Assembly (NCBI GenBank): GCA_017938485.1
Contig: JAGBBM010000134.1
Coordinates: forward strand, 1 to 64,000
DNA: 64,000 nt
Direction: 5' to 3'
Source of the DNA: Lachnospiraceae bacterium
GTDB lineage: Bacteria > Bacillota > Clostridia > Lachnospirales > Lachnospiraceae
The translations under genes and the position numbers were made by a program. The notes below the pieces were generated by a model, which saw only the letters and a list, made by a program, of their open reading frames with translations, searched no databases and was not told the origin of the DNA. Shown here piece after piece: positions 34,746 to 43,485 of the stretch. The stretch's first letter is position 1, and the number at the start of each line of letters is the position of its first letter.

Positions 34746-36110
34746 ATGAATTACGATGAAGCGGTTGATAAGATTATAAATACACCAAGGTTTGCCAAAA
34801 ATCCTGGGGAATTGAATAAGTCAGGCAATGCTAATCTTCTAAAAATTATGGAGAAGCTTGGTAATCCTCATCTAAATGTTCCTTCTATCCATATTGCGGG
34901 AACCAACGGAAAAGGTTCAACCTGTCAGTTTGTAAAGGGAATTTTATGTGCTATGGGATACAGTGTAGGTGTGTTTACATCACCACATCTGCTAAGAATA
35001 AATGAGCGTATAGAAGTATCCTATGGCAGTGGTAAGGACTGTAGTGAATATATATCAGATGATGATTTCCTTCTTTGCTACGAAAAGGTTTTTGGTGCAG
35101 TTTGTGAACATGTAAAAGAAGGTGGAATCCATTTGTCCTTTTTTGAGATTATGTTTGCTATGGCAGCAGTGTATTTTGATATGAAGAAACCGGATTATGT
35201 CATCTACGAAACTGGTCTTGGCGGCAGACTTGATGCTACTAATATTATAAATCCTGTTATGACCGCAATTACATCTATTGGCTTAGACCACACAGACTAT
35301 CTTGGTGACACCATAGAGGCTGTGGCAGGAGAAAAGGCTGGAATAATCAAGAAAAGTATACCTGTTATATATAATACTGGTAGCAAAGCTGCGGATATTG
35401 TTATAGAAAATACAGCGTCTCTTTTAAATGCGAAAGCAATAAATGTCGCAAAAACGGATTATATAATAAATGAAATAACCCATAAAACCATTGATTTTTC
35501 AGTCCATAATAGTTATTATAAATACCAGAAACTTATTCTTCCTGTAACGGGTGCTCTTTATCAGATTGATAATGCATTAACTGCAATAGCCCTGTGCAAT
35601 GAATTGTTCTTGAATGAAACAGGTATAGAGCAAGAGATTATACAAAAGGGCTTAGATAAATTCCTGTGGCAAGGACGTATGGAAAGTATACATCCAAAAG
35701 TTATACTTGATGGAGCTCACAATCTGGATGCCATAGAAAGATTTGTGGAAAGTGTGCAAGAGATATCTGGTGATAAGGATATTCATTTACTTTTTGCTGT
35801 GGCGGGAGATAAGGATTATAAGCCAATGATTGACACCTTATGTGACAAGCTTAGGCTGGGTAAGGTTTATATTACATCCATCAACTCAAAAAGAGGAATT
35901 TCGGCAGAACATATAGCAAAGATTTTTGAGGAAAACTTTAGCAAGGAGCAAAATAGAACTTGCACTGTTTTGTGGGATGATGATATAAAAGTTATGCTTA
36001 AAGAGGCATTTGATACTGTTAAGAATACGGATAATACACTTTTTTGTGTTGGCTCCCTTTATCTTATAGGTAGTATAAAGGAGATTGCCAAGGAGGTACT
36101 ATATGATTAA
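34746..36110 (+). CDS. folC: Dihydrofolate / folylpolyglutamate synthase
   Basis: A 454-residue Mur-ligase-family enzyme adding glutamate to folates. The ATP loop is IAGTNGKGSTCQF, the metal and substrate segment is ETGLGGRLDATN, and LDGAHNLDA marks the C-terminal domain. There is no clear SD directly before the ATG; the codon lies one base after the queF stop, so translation is probably coupled. Length is normal. Confidence 0.93.
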   Translation: MNYDEAVDKIINTPRFAKNPGELNKSGNANLLKIMEKLGNPHLNVPSIHIAGTNGKGSTCQFVKGILCAMGYSVGVFTSPHLLRINERIEVSYGSGKDCSEYISDDDFLLCYEKVFGAVCEHVKEGGIHLSFFEIMFAMAAVYFDMKKPDYVIYETGLGGRLDATNIINPVMTAITSIGLDHTDYLGDTIEAVAGEKAGIIKKSIPVIYNTGSKAADIVIENTASLLNAKAINVAKTDYIINEITHKTIDFSVHNSYYKYQKLILPVTGALYQIDNALTAIALCNELFLNETGIEQEIIQKGLDKFLWQGRMESIHPKVILDGAHNLDAIERFVESVQEISGDKDIHLLFAVAGDKDYKPMIDTLCDKLRLGKVYITSINSKRGISAEHIAKIFEENFSKEQNRTCTVLWDDDIKVMLKEAFDTVKNTDNTLFCVGSLYLIGSIKEIAKEVLYD

Positions 36111-36282
36111 TTTTGAAGAAGAACTTAAAAGATTTTCTCCTATTCCTGAGGTTAGTCAGGCAGAGGAAGCTATATATAGCAATGATTTGAGAGATATCAG
36201 CGATATTGTTACACAGATAACAAACGAGATTAAGCAGGCGAACACAAATGTGCCTACAGCTGTTGTGGGAGTAAGGAGATAG
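36103..36282 (+). CDS. Small conserved-looking protein of unknown function
   Basis: A 59-residue protein beginning MINFEEELKRFSPIPEV and ending VVGVRR. ATG 36103 follows AAGGAGGT, inside the last codons of folC (eight-base overlap). It is acidic and probably helical (DLRDISDIVTQITNEIK). It is two bases from the TPR gene, so it may work with that protein. The strong ribosome-binding site and tight packing support a real gene; the function is unknown. Confidence 0.65.
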   Translation: MINFEEELKRFSPIPEVSQAEEAIYSNDLRDISDIVTQITNEIKQANTNVPTAVVGVRR

Positions 36283-36284
36283 TT

Positions 36285-37409
36285 ATGGCAACAAAAAGAC
36301 CAGTACTGTGTCCTAATTGTGGTGCACAGGTTAAGTTAAATGGGTATTGTTCAGCCTGTAATATGCCTCTTGACGTTATAGATAAGGCTTATAATACGTC
36401 TGACCATTATTACAATATCGGATATGATAAGGCTACTGCAAGAGATTTGTCTGGTGCTATAGAATCTCTCAATACATCTCTTAGATATAACAAAAAGAAT
36501 GTTATGACAAGAAATCTTCTAGGACTTATATATTATGAGATGGGCGAGGTGGTTATGGCTCTTAGCCACTGGGTTATGAGTGTAAATTATCAGCAGAAGG
36601 ATAACATAGCGACTATGTATTTAAAAGAGCTGAAGGCAGATCCAACCAGACTTGATAATGTAGACCAGATAGCTCGTAAGTTTAATATGGCACTAAGCTA
36701 TGCTCATAGTGAGGACTATGATTTGGGAGCATTACAATTAAAGAGTATTCTTAAAGATAATCCACATTTTGTTAAGGGATATCTTTTGCTTGCATTGTTA
36801 CATATTCAGATGAATCATTATGAGAATGCAAGAAAGACTTTAAGAAGAGTACTTAAGATTGATAAAGCTAATCCTATGGCAATTCATTATCTTAGAGAGA
36901 TGGGCGATAGTGATGAGAACATCATACAGATGCGTATGGAATCAGTTGAAAATGACGGACTCTTTGATGAGGAATATATGGAAGAGATATCTGTTTCTGT
37001 AGATGGTGAAACCGAGATTGAAGGAGGAAGCTCTATATTTAGAGAGTTCGCAGCAAAGAGAAAGCCGATTATAAAAAATGAGTACGGTGATATGAATATG
37101 GCAAAGTATTCAGGATTATATGTGCTTTTGGGATTTGTACTAGGTGTTTTGGTGCTGTCTTTCATTATTCTTCCACATCAGAAAAAGAAAAATAATCGTG
37201 AGAATGCGGAAATCATAAAGTCATATAGTGAAGAGTTGGCAGTAAAGAATTCTGAGATTCAGACTCTTAATTCCAAGATTCAAGATTTGAATGAAGCTAT
37301 TGCTATGGCAGAGTCTGAGGACCAGGGAGCAAATCCTTTGCCAGACTATTCTCATATAGAGCACGGTATGTCTGTAGATGATATACAAGAAATGATAGAT
37401 AACGAATAA
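36285..37409 (+). CDS. Zinc-ribbon / TPR membrane-anchored protein
   Basis: A 374-residue protein. An N-terminal zinc ribbon has CPNCGAQ and CSACN (residues about 8-26). Tetratricopeptide-like helices follow from about 35 to 210 (SGAIESLNTSLRYNKKN, LGLIYYEMGEVVMALSHW, HYENARKTLRRVLKIDKANP). A single membrane helix lies at about 277-297 (GLYVLLGFVLGVLVLSFIIL), then an extracytoplasmic coiled coil (SEELAVKNSEIQTLNSKIQD). It is probably a cytosolic protein-interaction platform tethered to the membrane. Partners are unknown. It closes the addB operon before a strong terminator. Confidence 0.78.
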   Translation: MATKRPVLCPNCGAQVKLNGYCSACNMPLDVIDKAYNTSDHYYNIGYDKATARDLSGAIESLNTSLRYNKKNVMTRNLLGLIYYEMGEVVMALSHWVMSVNYQQKDNIATMYLKELKADPTRLDNVDQIARKFNMALSYAHSEDYDLGALQLKSILKDNPHFVKGYLLLALLHIQMNHYENARKTLRRVLKIDKANPMAIHYLREMGDSDENIIQMRMESVENDGLFDEEYMEEISVSVDGETEIEGGSSIFREFAAKRKPIIKNEYGDMNMAKYSGLYVLLGFVLGVLVLSFIILPHQKKKNNRENAEIIKSYSEELAVKNSEIQTLNSKIQDLNEAIAMAESEDQGANPLPDYSHIEHGMSVDDIQEMIDNE

Positions 37410-37436
37410 TATACGTAAGAACCTATACGGATACTA

Positions 37437-37487
37437 CACAAAAGAAAGGGAAACTAATTATAGTTTCCCTTTCTTTTGTGTTTTTTT
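37437..37487 (+). terminator. Very strong terminator between the addB operon and spoIIA
   Basis: A perfect 19-bp stem (37437-37455 with 37462-37480; arms begin CACAAAAGAAAGGG and end TTTCTTTTGTG), loop AATTAT, then seven T. Only 23 bases separate it from the spoIIAA start codon. Confidence 0.93.
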
Positions 37488-37510
37488 ATTAGAAAAAGAG
37501 GAGAGATGAC

Positions 37511-37864
37511 ATGAATTATTATGAGGTTAGCAATGGTGTGATGATTTATTATCTGCCGAAAGAACTTGACCATTATGCGGCGGATAGCTTGAAGAAAAAG
37601 AGTGAAAATGTGTTTTTGGAGGAAGATATAAAATACCTGATATTCGATTTTGAAAACACAGAATTTATGGATAGCTCAGGGATAGGACTTATAACTGGTA
37701 GATTTAGGAAAATATATGATAAGGGTGGAATGGTGTATGTGATAAATGTAAAACCAGTTATAGATAAGGTGCTCAATATGTCTGGTATATATCGCATATT
37801 GTGTAAGCGTGATTCGAAGGAAGACATAATAAATGAAATGATTCAGGGAGGTTACTATGAATAA
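37511..37864 (+). CDS. spoIIAA: Anti-sigma-F factor antagonist
   Basis: A 117-residue STAS-domain protein. The phosphorylated serine is in FMDSSGIGLI (about residue 57). Unphosphorylated SpoIIAA displaces sigma-F from SpoIIAB in the forespore. It is the first gene of the classic spoIIAA-spoIIAB-sigF operon, with SD GAGGAGA. Its end overlaps spoIIAB by eight bases. Confidence 0.95.
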   Translation: MNYYEVSNGVMIYYLPKELDHYAADSLKKKSENVFLEEDIKYLIFDFENTEFMDSSGIGLITGRFRKIYDKGGMVYVINVKPVIDKVLNMSGIYRILCKRDSKEDIINEMIQGGYYE

Positions 37865-38300
37865 TACTAACGAAATGGTAGTGGAATTTAGCAGTGTGGC
37901 TAGTAATGAGAGATTTGCGAGGATGGTGGTTGCCGCATTTTTAACAAGCACAAATCCAACCTTAGAGGAAGTGTCAGATGTGAAGACAGCGGTGTCAGAG
38001 GCAGTTACTAATTCGATTATACATGGCTATGAAAGTAAAGATGGAATGATACGTATAAAAGCAGTTGTGAAAGGTAGAAGTATATATCTGGAAATAACAG
38101 ATGAAGGAGTAGGTATAGAAGATGTAAAAAAAGCTATGGAACCTTTGTATACTACAAAACCTCAGGAAGATAGGTCTGGCATGGGGTTTGCTTTTATGGA
38201 AGCTTTTATGGATAAGGTTGTTGTGGAGTCTACATATGGAAAAGGTACAGTGGTGAAAATGTGGAAGGAGATAGGTGTGATAAAACCTCAATTTGAATAA
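37857..38300 (+). CDS. spoIIAB: Anti-sigma-F factor, serine kinase
   Basis: A 147-residue GHKL-fold protein that binds sigma-F and phosphorylates SpoIIAA. The ATP-binding N-box is AVSEAVTNSIIHGY, G1 is DEGVGIEDV, and the lid and G2 are in TTKPQEDRSGMGFAFME. GGAGG upstream lies inside spoIIAA. The next gene starts directly after its stop. Confidence 0.95.
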   Translation: MNNTNEMVVEFSSVASNERFARMVVAAFLTSTNPTLEEVSDVKTAVSEAVTNSIIHGYESKDGMIRIKAVVKGRSIYLEITDEGVGIEDVKKAMEPLYTTKPQEDRSGMGFAFMEAFMDKVVVESTYGKGTVVKMWKEIGVIKPQFE

Positions 38301-39035
38301 ATGAATGAAATGGAGCTATTTGAACTTGCGAAAAAAGGGGATAAGAAAGCAAAGGAAAAGATAGTTTCAGATAATACAGGTCTTGTATGGTGTATTGCAA
38401 AAAGATTTATGGGAAGGGGGTACGATTTAGAAGAGATATATCAGATTGGGTGTATCGGATTGTTAAAAGCTATAGATAGATTTGACTTAGAGTATCAAGT
38501 TAAGTTTTCTACATATGCGGTACCTCTTATATCGGGAGAGATAAAAAGATTTTTAAGAGACAATGGAATTATAAAGGTATCAAGAATTTTAAAACAGAAT
38601 GGATACATAATCAGCCAGACAAGAGAAAGACTTATAAACAAATATGGGAGGGAGGCAACGTTAGAAGAATTATCTAAGGAAACAGGTCTTACAGAAGAGG
38701 AAATACTCACCGCCACAGAAGCAAACAGAGATATTGAGTCCATATATCAAACAGTCTATGAAAGTGACGGAAAAGAAATGTATCTAGTGGATAGGATAGT
38801 GGACGAAGCAGAATCGGAGCTTGCGGCGGAGGGAATGTATAATAGATTACTTATTGAGCAGGGGATGCAAGCCCTAGATGCAAAGCAACAAAAGCTAATA
38901 GAAATGCGTTATTTTCAGGAAAAGACACAGACGGAGGTTGCAAAGAGTTTAGGAATAAGTCAGGTACAAGTCAGCAGGTTGGAGAAGAAACTGCTAAAAC
39001 AAATGAGAAATGCTATTGACAAACAATCGAACTAA
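38301..39035 (+). CDS. sigF: Sporulation sigma factor F
   Basis: A 244-residue sigma-70-family factor lacking region 1, which directs early forespore transcription. Region 2 has GLVWCIAKRF, LEEIYQIGCIGLLKAIDRFD and KFSTYAVPLISGEIKRFLRD; region 4 has QTEVAKSLGISQVQVSRLEKK. There is no clear SD: the ATG abuts the spoIIAB stop, so it is likely translated by coupling, which keeps its level tied to its inhibitor. Confidence 0.95.
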   Translation: MNEMELFELAKKGDKKAKEKIVSDNTGLVWCIAKRFMGRGYDLEEIYQIGCIGLLKAIDRFDLEYQVKFSTYAVPLISGEIKRFLRDNGIIKVSRILKQNGYIISQTRERLINKYGREATLEELSKETGLTEEEILTATEANRDIESIYQTVYESDGKEMYLVDRIVDEAESELAAEGMYNRLLIEQGMQALDAKQQKLIEMRYFQEKTQTEVAKSLGISQVQVSRLEKKLLKQMRNAIDKQSN

Positions 39036-39131
39036 GAGTACAATAAACGATAACAGAGTGCGAATATAGATATAAAAGTATATAAATCGAAATAATAGTA
39101 CGAAAAACAAACTTGTGTTTTAGAGGGGTCT

Positions 39132-39758
39132 ATGGGCGAACGAAAGAAGTTTGCTCTTGAACAATTTAATAGAGACAACATTATTCAGGCAGCTAAGGAA
39201 TTATTTGAGACTAAGGGTATTGAGAAAACCACTATGGATGATATTGCTAAGCTGGCTGATTACAGTAAGTCGACTATTTATGTGTATTTCAAGAGCAAGG
39301 AAGATATCTACAATTCCATAGTGAAAGATTATTTGGAGATTCTTATAGGAGAATTAGAAATCTGCATTAGTCAGTCAAAGGATTTTGAGGAAAGTTATTA
39401 CGGACTATGCGATTGCCTTGTTAGATTCGAAGAAAAATATCCACAGTATTATGCCAGCCTGATGGGAGAGGAGAATATGACCAATAGTAGGAAAAAAGGT
39501 CATATACCAGAGTCTAGTTCGGGATATGAATTGGAGCATATGATAAGGAGATTGTTAGAAAAAGGTATGAGTCACGAAGATATAAGGACGGATTTAGAAC
39601 TCAAACCGACAATTCTTTACATGTGGTCCGCCATAAGTGGAATTATTCAAGTTGCAGAGAGACAACGAGAGGATTTGGATACTAGGCTCAATATGAACAA
39701 GGAAGAGTATCTTAGGTTTTCGTTTAAGACATTTTATGAATCATTAGTCAGGAGGTAA
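39132..39758 (+). CDS. TetR/AcrR-family transcriptional regulator
   Basis: A 208-residue one-component regulator. N-terminal helix-turn-helix at about 15-60 (NIIQAAKELFETKGIEKTTM, IAKLADYSKSTIYVYFKSKE). The ligand domain is unspecific. SD AGAGGGG. It overlaps the flavodoxin-like gene and probably controls that pair. The ligand is unknown. Confidence 0.9.
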   Translation: MGERKKFALEQFNRDNIIQAAKELFETKGIEKTTMDDIAKLADYSKSTIYVYFKSKEDIYNSIVKDYLEILIGELEICISQSKDFEESYYGLCDCLVRFEEKYPQYYASLMGEENMTNSRKKGHIPESSSGYELEHMIRRLLEKGMSHEDIRTDLELKPTILYMWSAISGIIQVAERQREDLDTRLNMNKEEYLRFSFKTFYESLVRR

Positions 39759-39760
39759 TG

Positions 39761-40495
39761 ATGATTTACGATAAGGGGATAAAGACACAAGAAGATGTGT
39801 CAAAGGGTACCAATTATATTTATTATGTTTCTGATATGGAAGAATTACCTTCTGTTGGTCATTTTAGAAAGATGGATGCAGGTCGTGAGATTGCTTGGCA
39901 TATTTCTAATGGTTTAGAGAATAGTATTATGAAAAAGTATACTGAGTATGAGGGAGAAGTTCTTGATGGAGATAGTGTAGGTATAGTATTTCCTACACAT
40001 ATGTGGGGAGTGTCTCTTGCTGTTTATACTTTTTTGAAGCATTTGAAGATAAGTAAGAATACATATGTATATGCAGTGGTAGTGGGTGAAAGCTTGTCTG
40101 CATGTGTTGACGCAACTTTAGCTAAGAGAATGAATTCTATTGAGCGATTTAAGAGAATTTTTATGGAGCGTGGTTTTGGTGGTGAGGACGATATATATGT
40201 TAGATGTATTGACTTTGCCAGAGATTACGATACTACCGAGGAATGTATACGAAGTGAGAAGAAAAGTACCTTAAGACTTGGTCATATTTTAGAAGGATTA
40301 CTTTATCACAGTATAGAGGAACTCAGAGAATATTCTTTACTTCCAGCGAAGAAAGAAGTTGAGACAGAGCTTGTAGTGGATGTGTCTGCTATTAAGAGAG
40401 CGTCTTATGATTATGAAAAGAGAAAACTATCTCTTAGCAACATATATCTGGATGATGATGTTATGCAGGGAGTGAGATTATGCCGGGTTATGTAA
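39761..40495 (+). CDS. Flavodoxin-like protein
   Basis: A 244-residue protein with a flavodoxin-type core: NYIYYVSD near the start and GIVFPTHMWGVSLAVYTFLKHLKI, a pattern seen in EFR1-type flavodoxins. It lacks the 4Fe-4S Cys clusters found in fused EFR1 proteins. AGGAGGT gives a better distance to ATG 39761 than to the adjacent ATG 39758. Likely an FMN-linked redox protein, but FMN contacts are not certain. It overlaps the next gene by 16 bases. Confidence 0.6.
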   Translation: MIYDKGIKTQEDVSKGTNYIYYVSDMEELPSVGHFRKMDAGREIAWHISNGLENSIMKKYTEYEGEVLDGDSVGIVFPTHMWGVSLAVYTFLKHLKISKNTYVYAVVVGESLSACVDATLAKRMNSIERFKRIFMERGFGGEDDIYVRCIDFARDYDTTEECIRSEKKSTLRLGHILEGLLYHSIEELREYSLLPAKKEVETELVVDVSAIKRASYDYEKRKLSLSNIYLDDDVMQGVRLCRVM

Positions 40496-41166
40496 TTCAT
40501 CTTGCCTTGGCGGAGGAGATTGTAAGAAGGTTAGATATTAGGGATGATGCTTTTGTCAATCAGTTCTTTATTGGAAGCATTATTCCAGATGTATTTAAGG
40601 CCAGTGAAAAAAAAGAAAGTCACTTTTGGTCAGATGAAACATTTAAATTGTTTGTAAGAAAGCCAGATGTGAGAGCATTTGAAGAAAAATATCATGGATA
40701 TATGGATAATCCATATGTGCTTGGATATTATGCACATTTATTGTTAGATGCTATGTTTATTGACCATTATTGGTTAAAATATTTCCTCTTTTATAATGCT
40801 GATATGCGGAAGGCTACCTTATACGATGAGGTAGCCCAAGTATATCTAGTTGAGGAGGAAAGATTATATCCAAGAGATGTTTTTTTCTCAAAAGAGATGT
40901 ATTATGGGGATTATGACATTATGAATTCGTATATGATTGACAAGTATCATATTAGGATTCCCGAGTTGACTGTAATACCAGATATAATAGAAGAAGTGAA
41001 TTGTAAAGAATCAGAGCAAGCACTGGGCGATATGATAAGACTTATGGAAAAAACTGTAGGTGACGCAAAGGCGCCACAGTTAAAAGTATTTAATTTAGAA
41101 GAGATAGAGGCTCTTATAGATTGTGTGGCAGAAAAGATAGTAAAGTTTTTTTGGGAAATAAAGTAA
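40480..41166 (+). CDS. Zinc-dependent phospholipase C-like protein
   Basis: A 228-residue cytoplasmic-looking protein with no signal peptide. PGYVIHLALAEEI at the start, GSIIPDV, and YYAHLLLDAMFIDHYW match the His/Asp metal-ligand layout of the zinc-dependent phospholipase C (S1-P1 nuclease-like) superfamily. Without export it is unlikely to be a toxin-type lipase. The substrate is unknown. It ends at a shared terminator. Confidence 0.65.
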   Translation: MPGYVIHLALAEEIVRRLDIRDDAFVNQFFIGSIIPDVFKASEKKESHFWSDETFKLFVRKPDVRAFEEKYHGYMDNPYVLGYYAHLLLDAMFIDHYWLKYFLFYNADMRKATLYDEVAQVYLVEEERLYPRDVFFSKEMYYGDYDIMNSYMIDKYHIRIPELTVIPDIIEEVNCKESEQALGDMIRLMEKTVGDAKAPQLKVFNLEEIEALIDCVAEKIVKFFWEIK

Positions 41167-41170
41167 AAAA

Positions 41171-41218
41171 GAAAAAGCATTTGGTACTTATGAGAGTTAG
41201 TAGCCAAATGCTTTTTTC
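41171..41218. terminator. Bidirectional terminator
   Basis: AAAAGCATTTGG (41173-41184) pairs with CCAAATGCTTTT (41204-41215), with A and T runs outside. It separates the phospholipase-like gene from the convergent chemoreceptor gene. Confidence 0.88.
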
Positions 41219-41235
41219 TTTTATTGGTTTAATAT

Positions 41236-42198
41236 TTATTTGTTGTTTGCCTTGATGTCTTCTACAATAGGCTCAATCTGGTCGATTATGTTAGCCATAT
41301 CCTCGTATATGAGATTCTTTTTGGTGATATCTCTTGATAGAGCATCTACATTATCAGAAACGCCTACGTAACTTTCTTTTGCACTCATAACATCTTCTTG
41401 TATCTGATCAGCTGTTTCATTACAGTCATCTACAAAAGAAGCTATGGCTTTTTGTACTTCAATAACGCCGCTAACAGATTCTTTGATGTTGTTGAACAGT
41501 TCGTTGGTTTTTGCTACCTGTTCTTGTTCTTCCATAAGCATCTGGTTAGCTGTTTCCATAGAGGAGTTGAGATTTGCAGCATCTTGCTTAAGGGTTGCCA
41601 TGTTGGCATTTACTGTATCAACAAGCTTTTTGATTTCTGTTGAAAGAGCACTAACCTCTGAGGCAACAACTGCAAAGCCAAGACCATGTTCACCAGCACG
41701 GGCAGCCTCGATGGAAGCATTAAGAGAAAGGTTGTTAGTCTGGTTAGCTATACCGATAATTCCTGACATAGTTTCCGCAATGTCGTCAAATGTTTTTTGG
41801 AAGCTTCCAAGAACCTCAATAACCTTTTGGAAATCGTTTATTACATTTGCAGAGCTTTCCTGAAGGCTATCTACATTGTCGCTTGCTTGAGCAGTAGCTT
41901 CAAGTACTTCATTTACACTACCTTCAATCTGGGAAGAAACATCAACGATATTGTTTACCTTTACCTTTATTACATCCATACCTTCAGCAACTCTGTCTGA
42001 CTGCTCAAGAATTGTTTCGAAAGAGTCTTGGATTGTTGATATCTGTTCACTGGTGCTTATTTCTTCTTTGATAAGAGCCTTTCTAGTGTCTTTAAGACAT
42101 TTTGAAACGTAGGTTATAGGGTAGAGGCTTTCTGATAAAGCAACACCGCTTTCTGTTTCCAGTGGTACTGCATGATATACATCTTTTTTCTTAAACAT
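41236..42198 (-). CDS. Soluble methyl-accepting chemotaxis protein
   Basis: A 320-residue chemoreceptor without membrane helices. The hairpin tip IIGIANQTNNLSLNASIEAARAGEHG...GFAVVASEVSALS is diagnostic and signals to CheA/CheW. About 60 N-terminal residues form no known sensor domain. It sits directly after a FIST sensor gene, with 10 bases between them, suggesting the FIST protein supplies the sensing function. SD AAGGAGG. Confidence 0.92.
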   Translation of the reverse strand: MFKKKDVYHAVPLETESGVALSESLYPITYVSKCLKDTRKALIKEEISTSEQISTIQDSFETILEQSDRVAEGMDVIKVKVNNIVDVSSQIEGSVNEVLEATAQASDNVDSLQESSANVINDFQKVIEVLGSFQKTFDDIAETMSGIIGIANQTNNLSLNASIEAARAGEHGLGFAVVASEVSALSTEIKKLVDTVNANMATLKQDAANLNSSMETANQMLMEEQEQVAKTNELFNNIKESVSGVIEVQKAIASFVDDCNETADQIQEDVMSAKESYVGVSDNVDALSRDITKKNLIYEDMANIIDQIEPIVEDIKANNK

Positions 42199-42208
42199 AA
42201 TGGCCTCC

Positions 42209-43297
42209 TTACTCGAATACTACACAGACAAGAGTCTGATTTACATGCTGTGAATTAAATTGTTGTCCGTCAGTAATTATGCTGGCATATGTACAAAGAG
42301 ATGACATATTGGAGATATACTCTTCAGTATAGTCCTCCCTAGCAAAGAGTTTCATACGTGCTGTGCTGTCAAATCCAAGTATAAATGAACGTTTTACAGA
42401 CATACCCTTGATGGTGTCTATAGTATCTTCATTGATAGCTCTATAATCACCGAGTTGCATGATATATACAGTGTCATTTTCGTTGATAATTTTACCATTG
42501 AACATAACACCGTTCATATCAAGGGATACTGTTGATGCTATGTAAATCTCATCGCCTAAAAGTCTTCCTAATGGATTGGTTATCATATTAGAAACTACAT
42601 CATCTTTTTCTACACCTGTTTCTGCTGAGTATACCTCAAAAGCTGGTTCACCATCCATCTGGAATAAAGTTTTTGTATTAGGGTCTACCAAAGTTGCAAA
42701 GTGAGGAGTTCCGCTTAATGGTTCATATATGTCTTCTTTGCAAACTCGAATCTTACCTGCATTGTTTTTGATAAAAGCGTAGACACAACTCTTTTTGTAT
42801 ATCTTGCCATTGTATATAACAGATGGTTGCTCACCAAGTGGTGTACCGTAGGCTGTTGCACCTGCAAGACTAATGCCATATCTGCTAAGGACAGAGTTCA
42901 TAGTAGATACAGTTTTTTCTTCGTTGTTAGTAATAAAATCTATACATACAGTGTTGTCAGAGGATGGTTCAAGTGATTTTAAGTTGTCCTCAAACTCTTT
43001 TATATAATTAACAGGAGCCTTTACAGTATCTTCGATGATACCAGTTGCTACTGTAACACCAGCAAAAGCAATGAGTGTTAATTGGCTTTCACTGTAGGAA
43101 TCTTTGCCTATAGATTGACCTGTAGTACCGATTATAGGAACTCCAGGATATTTCTGTGCTAGTAATGATGCAGACATCTCTGCCTTATTAAATGGAGTCA
43201 TAAGAATAAACAAATCCGCATTTCTAATACCTGCAGTTGCTTCACTTACAGCTGTTTCTATGTTGTCTGATTGTCCAATGCCGACGAATCCACGCAT
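42209..43297 (-). CDS. FIST-domain sensory protein
   Basis: A 362-residue protein with FIST-N (about 15-190: NADLFILMTPF, VPIIGTTGQSIG, GISLAGATAYGTPLGE) and FIST-C (about 200-350: YEPLSGTPHFA, NPLGRLLGDEIYI). FIST domains are proposed small-ligand, possibly amino-acid, sensors. The start at 43297 (MRGFVGIG) follows GAGGAGG on the minus strand; a codon ten residues earlier is unsupported. It is probably co-transcribed with the soluble chemoreceptor. Confidence 0.86.
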   Translation of the reverse strand: MRGFVGIGQSDNIETAVSEATAGIRNADLFILMTPFNKAEMSASLLAQKYPGVPIIGTTGQSIGKDSYSESQLTLIAFAGVTVATGIIEDTVKAPVNYIKEFEDNLKSLEPSSDNTVCIDFITNNEEKTVSTMNSVLSRYGISLAGATAYGTPLGEQPSVIYNGKIYKKSCVYAFIKNNAGKIRVCKEDIYEPLSGTPHFATLVDPNTKTLFQMDGEPAFEVYSAETGVEKDDVVSNMITNPLGRLLGDEIYIASTVSLDMNGVMFNGKIINENDTVYIMQLGDYRAINEDTIDTIKGMSVKRSFILGFDSTARMKLFAREDYTEEYISNMSSLCTYASIITDGQQFNSQHVNQTLVCVVFE

Positions 43298-43341
43298 AAC
43301 GGTAAACCTCCTCGTACAATAATACATAGTAAAAGTATAAC

Positions 43342-43348
43342 ATATCGG
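43342..43348 (-). promoter_or_regulatory. Possible sigma-28-type -10 element for FIST/chemoreceptor genes
   Basis: The minus strand reads CCGATAT about 45 bases before the FIST start, resembling the flagellar sigma-D/28 -10 box (GCCGATAA). The expected TAAA -35 about 15 bases upstream is not seen, so this is only a candidate. Confidence 0.25.
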
Positions 43349-43485
43349 ATGAAAAAATACACTATAAAATGTTATGAAAAAAGGTTTTTTGTGGAAAATA
43401 TGTCATACATGTGGTAATATAGCAAGGGCAGTTTTTTGAAATGACAAATATAGAGAATATAGAATGGATAAATAGGAGATAAATT

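Noticed and set aside
37381..37409. AACGAATAA with upstream ACAAGAAAT as a sigma-H promoter for spoIIA
   Set aside because: The two boxes are only 7 bases apart instead of the expected 11-12, and the -10 is the stop region of the TPR gene.
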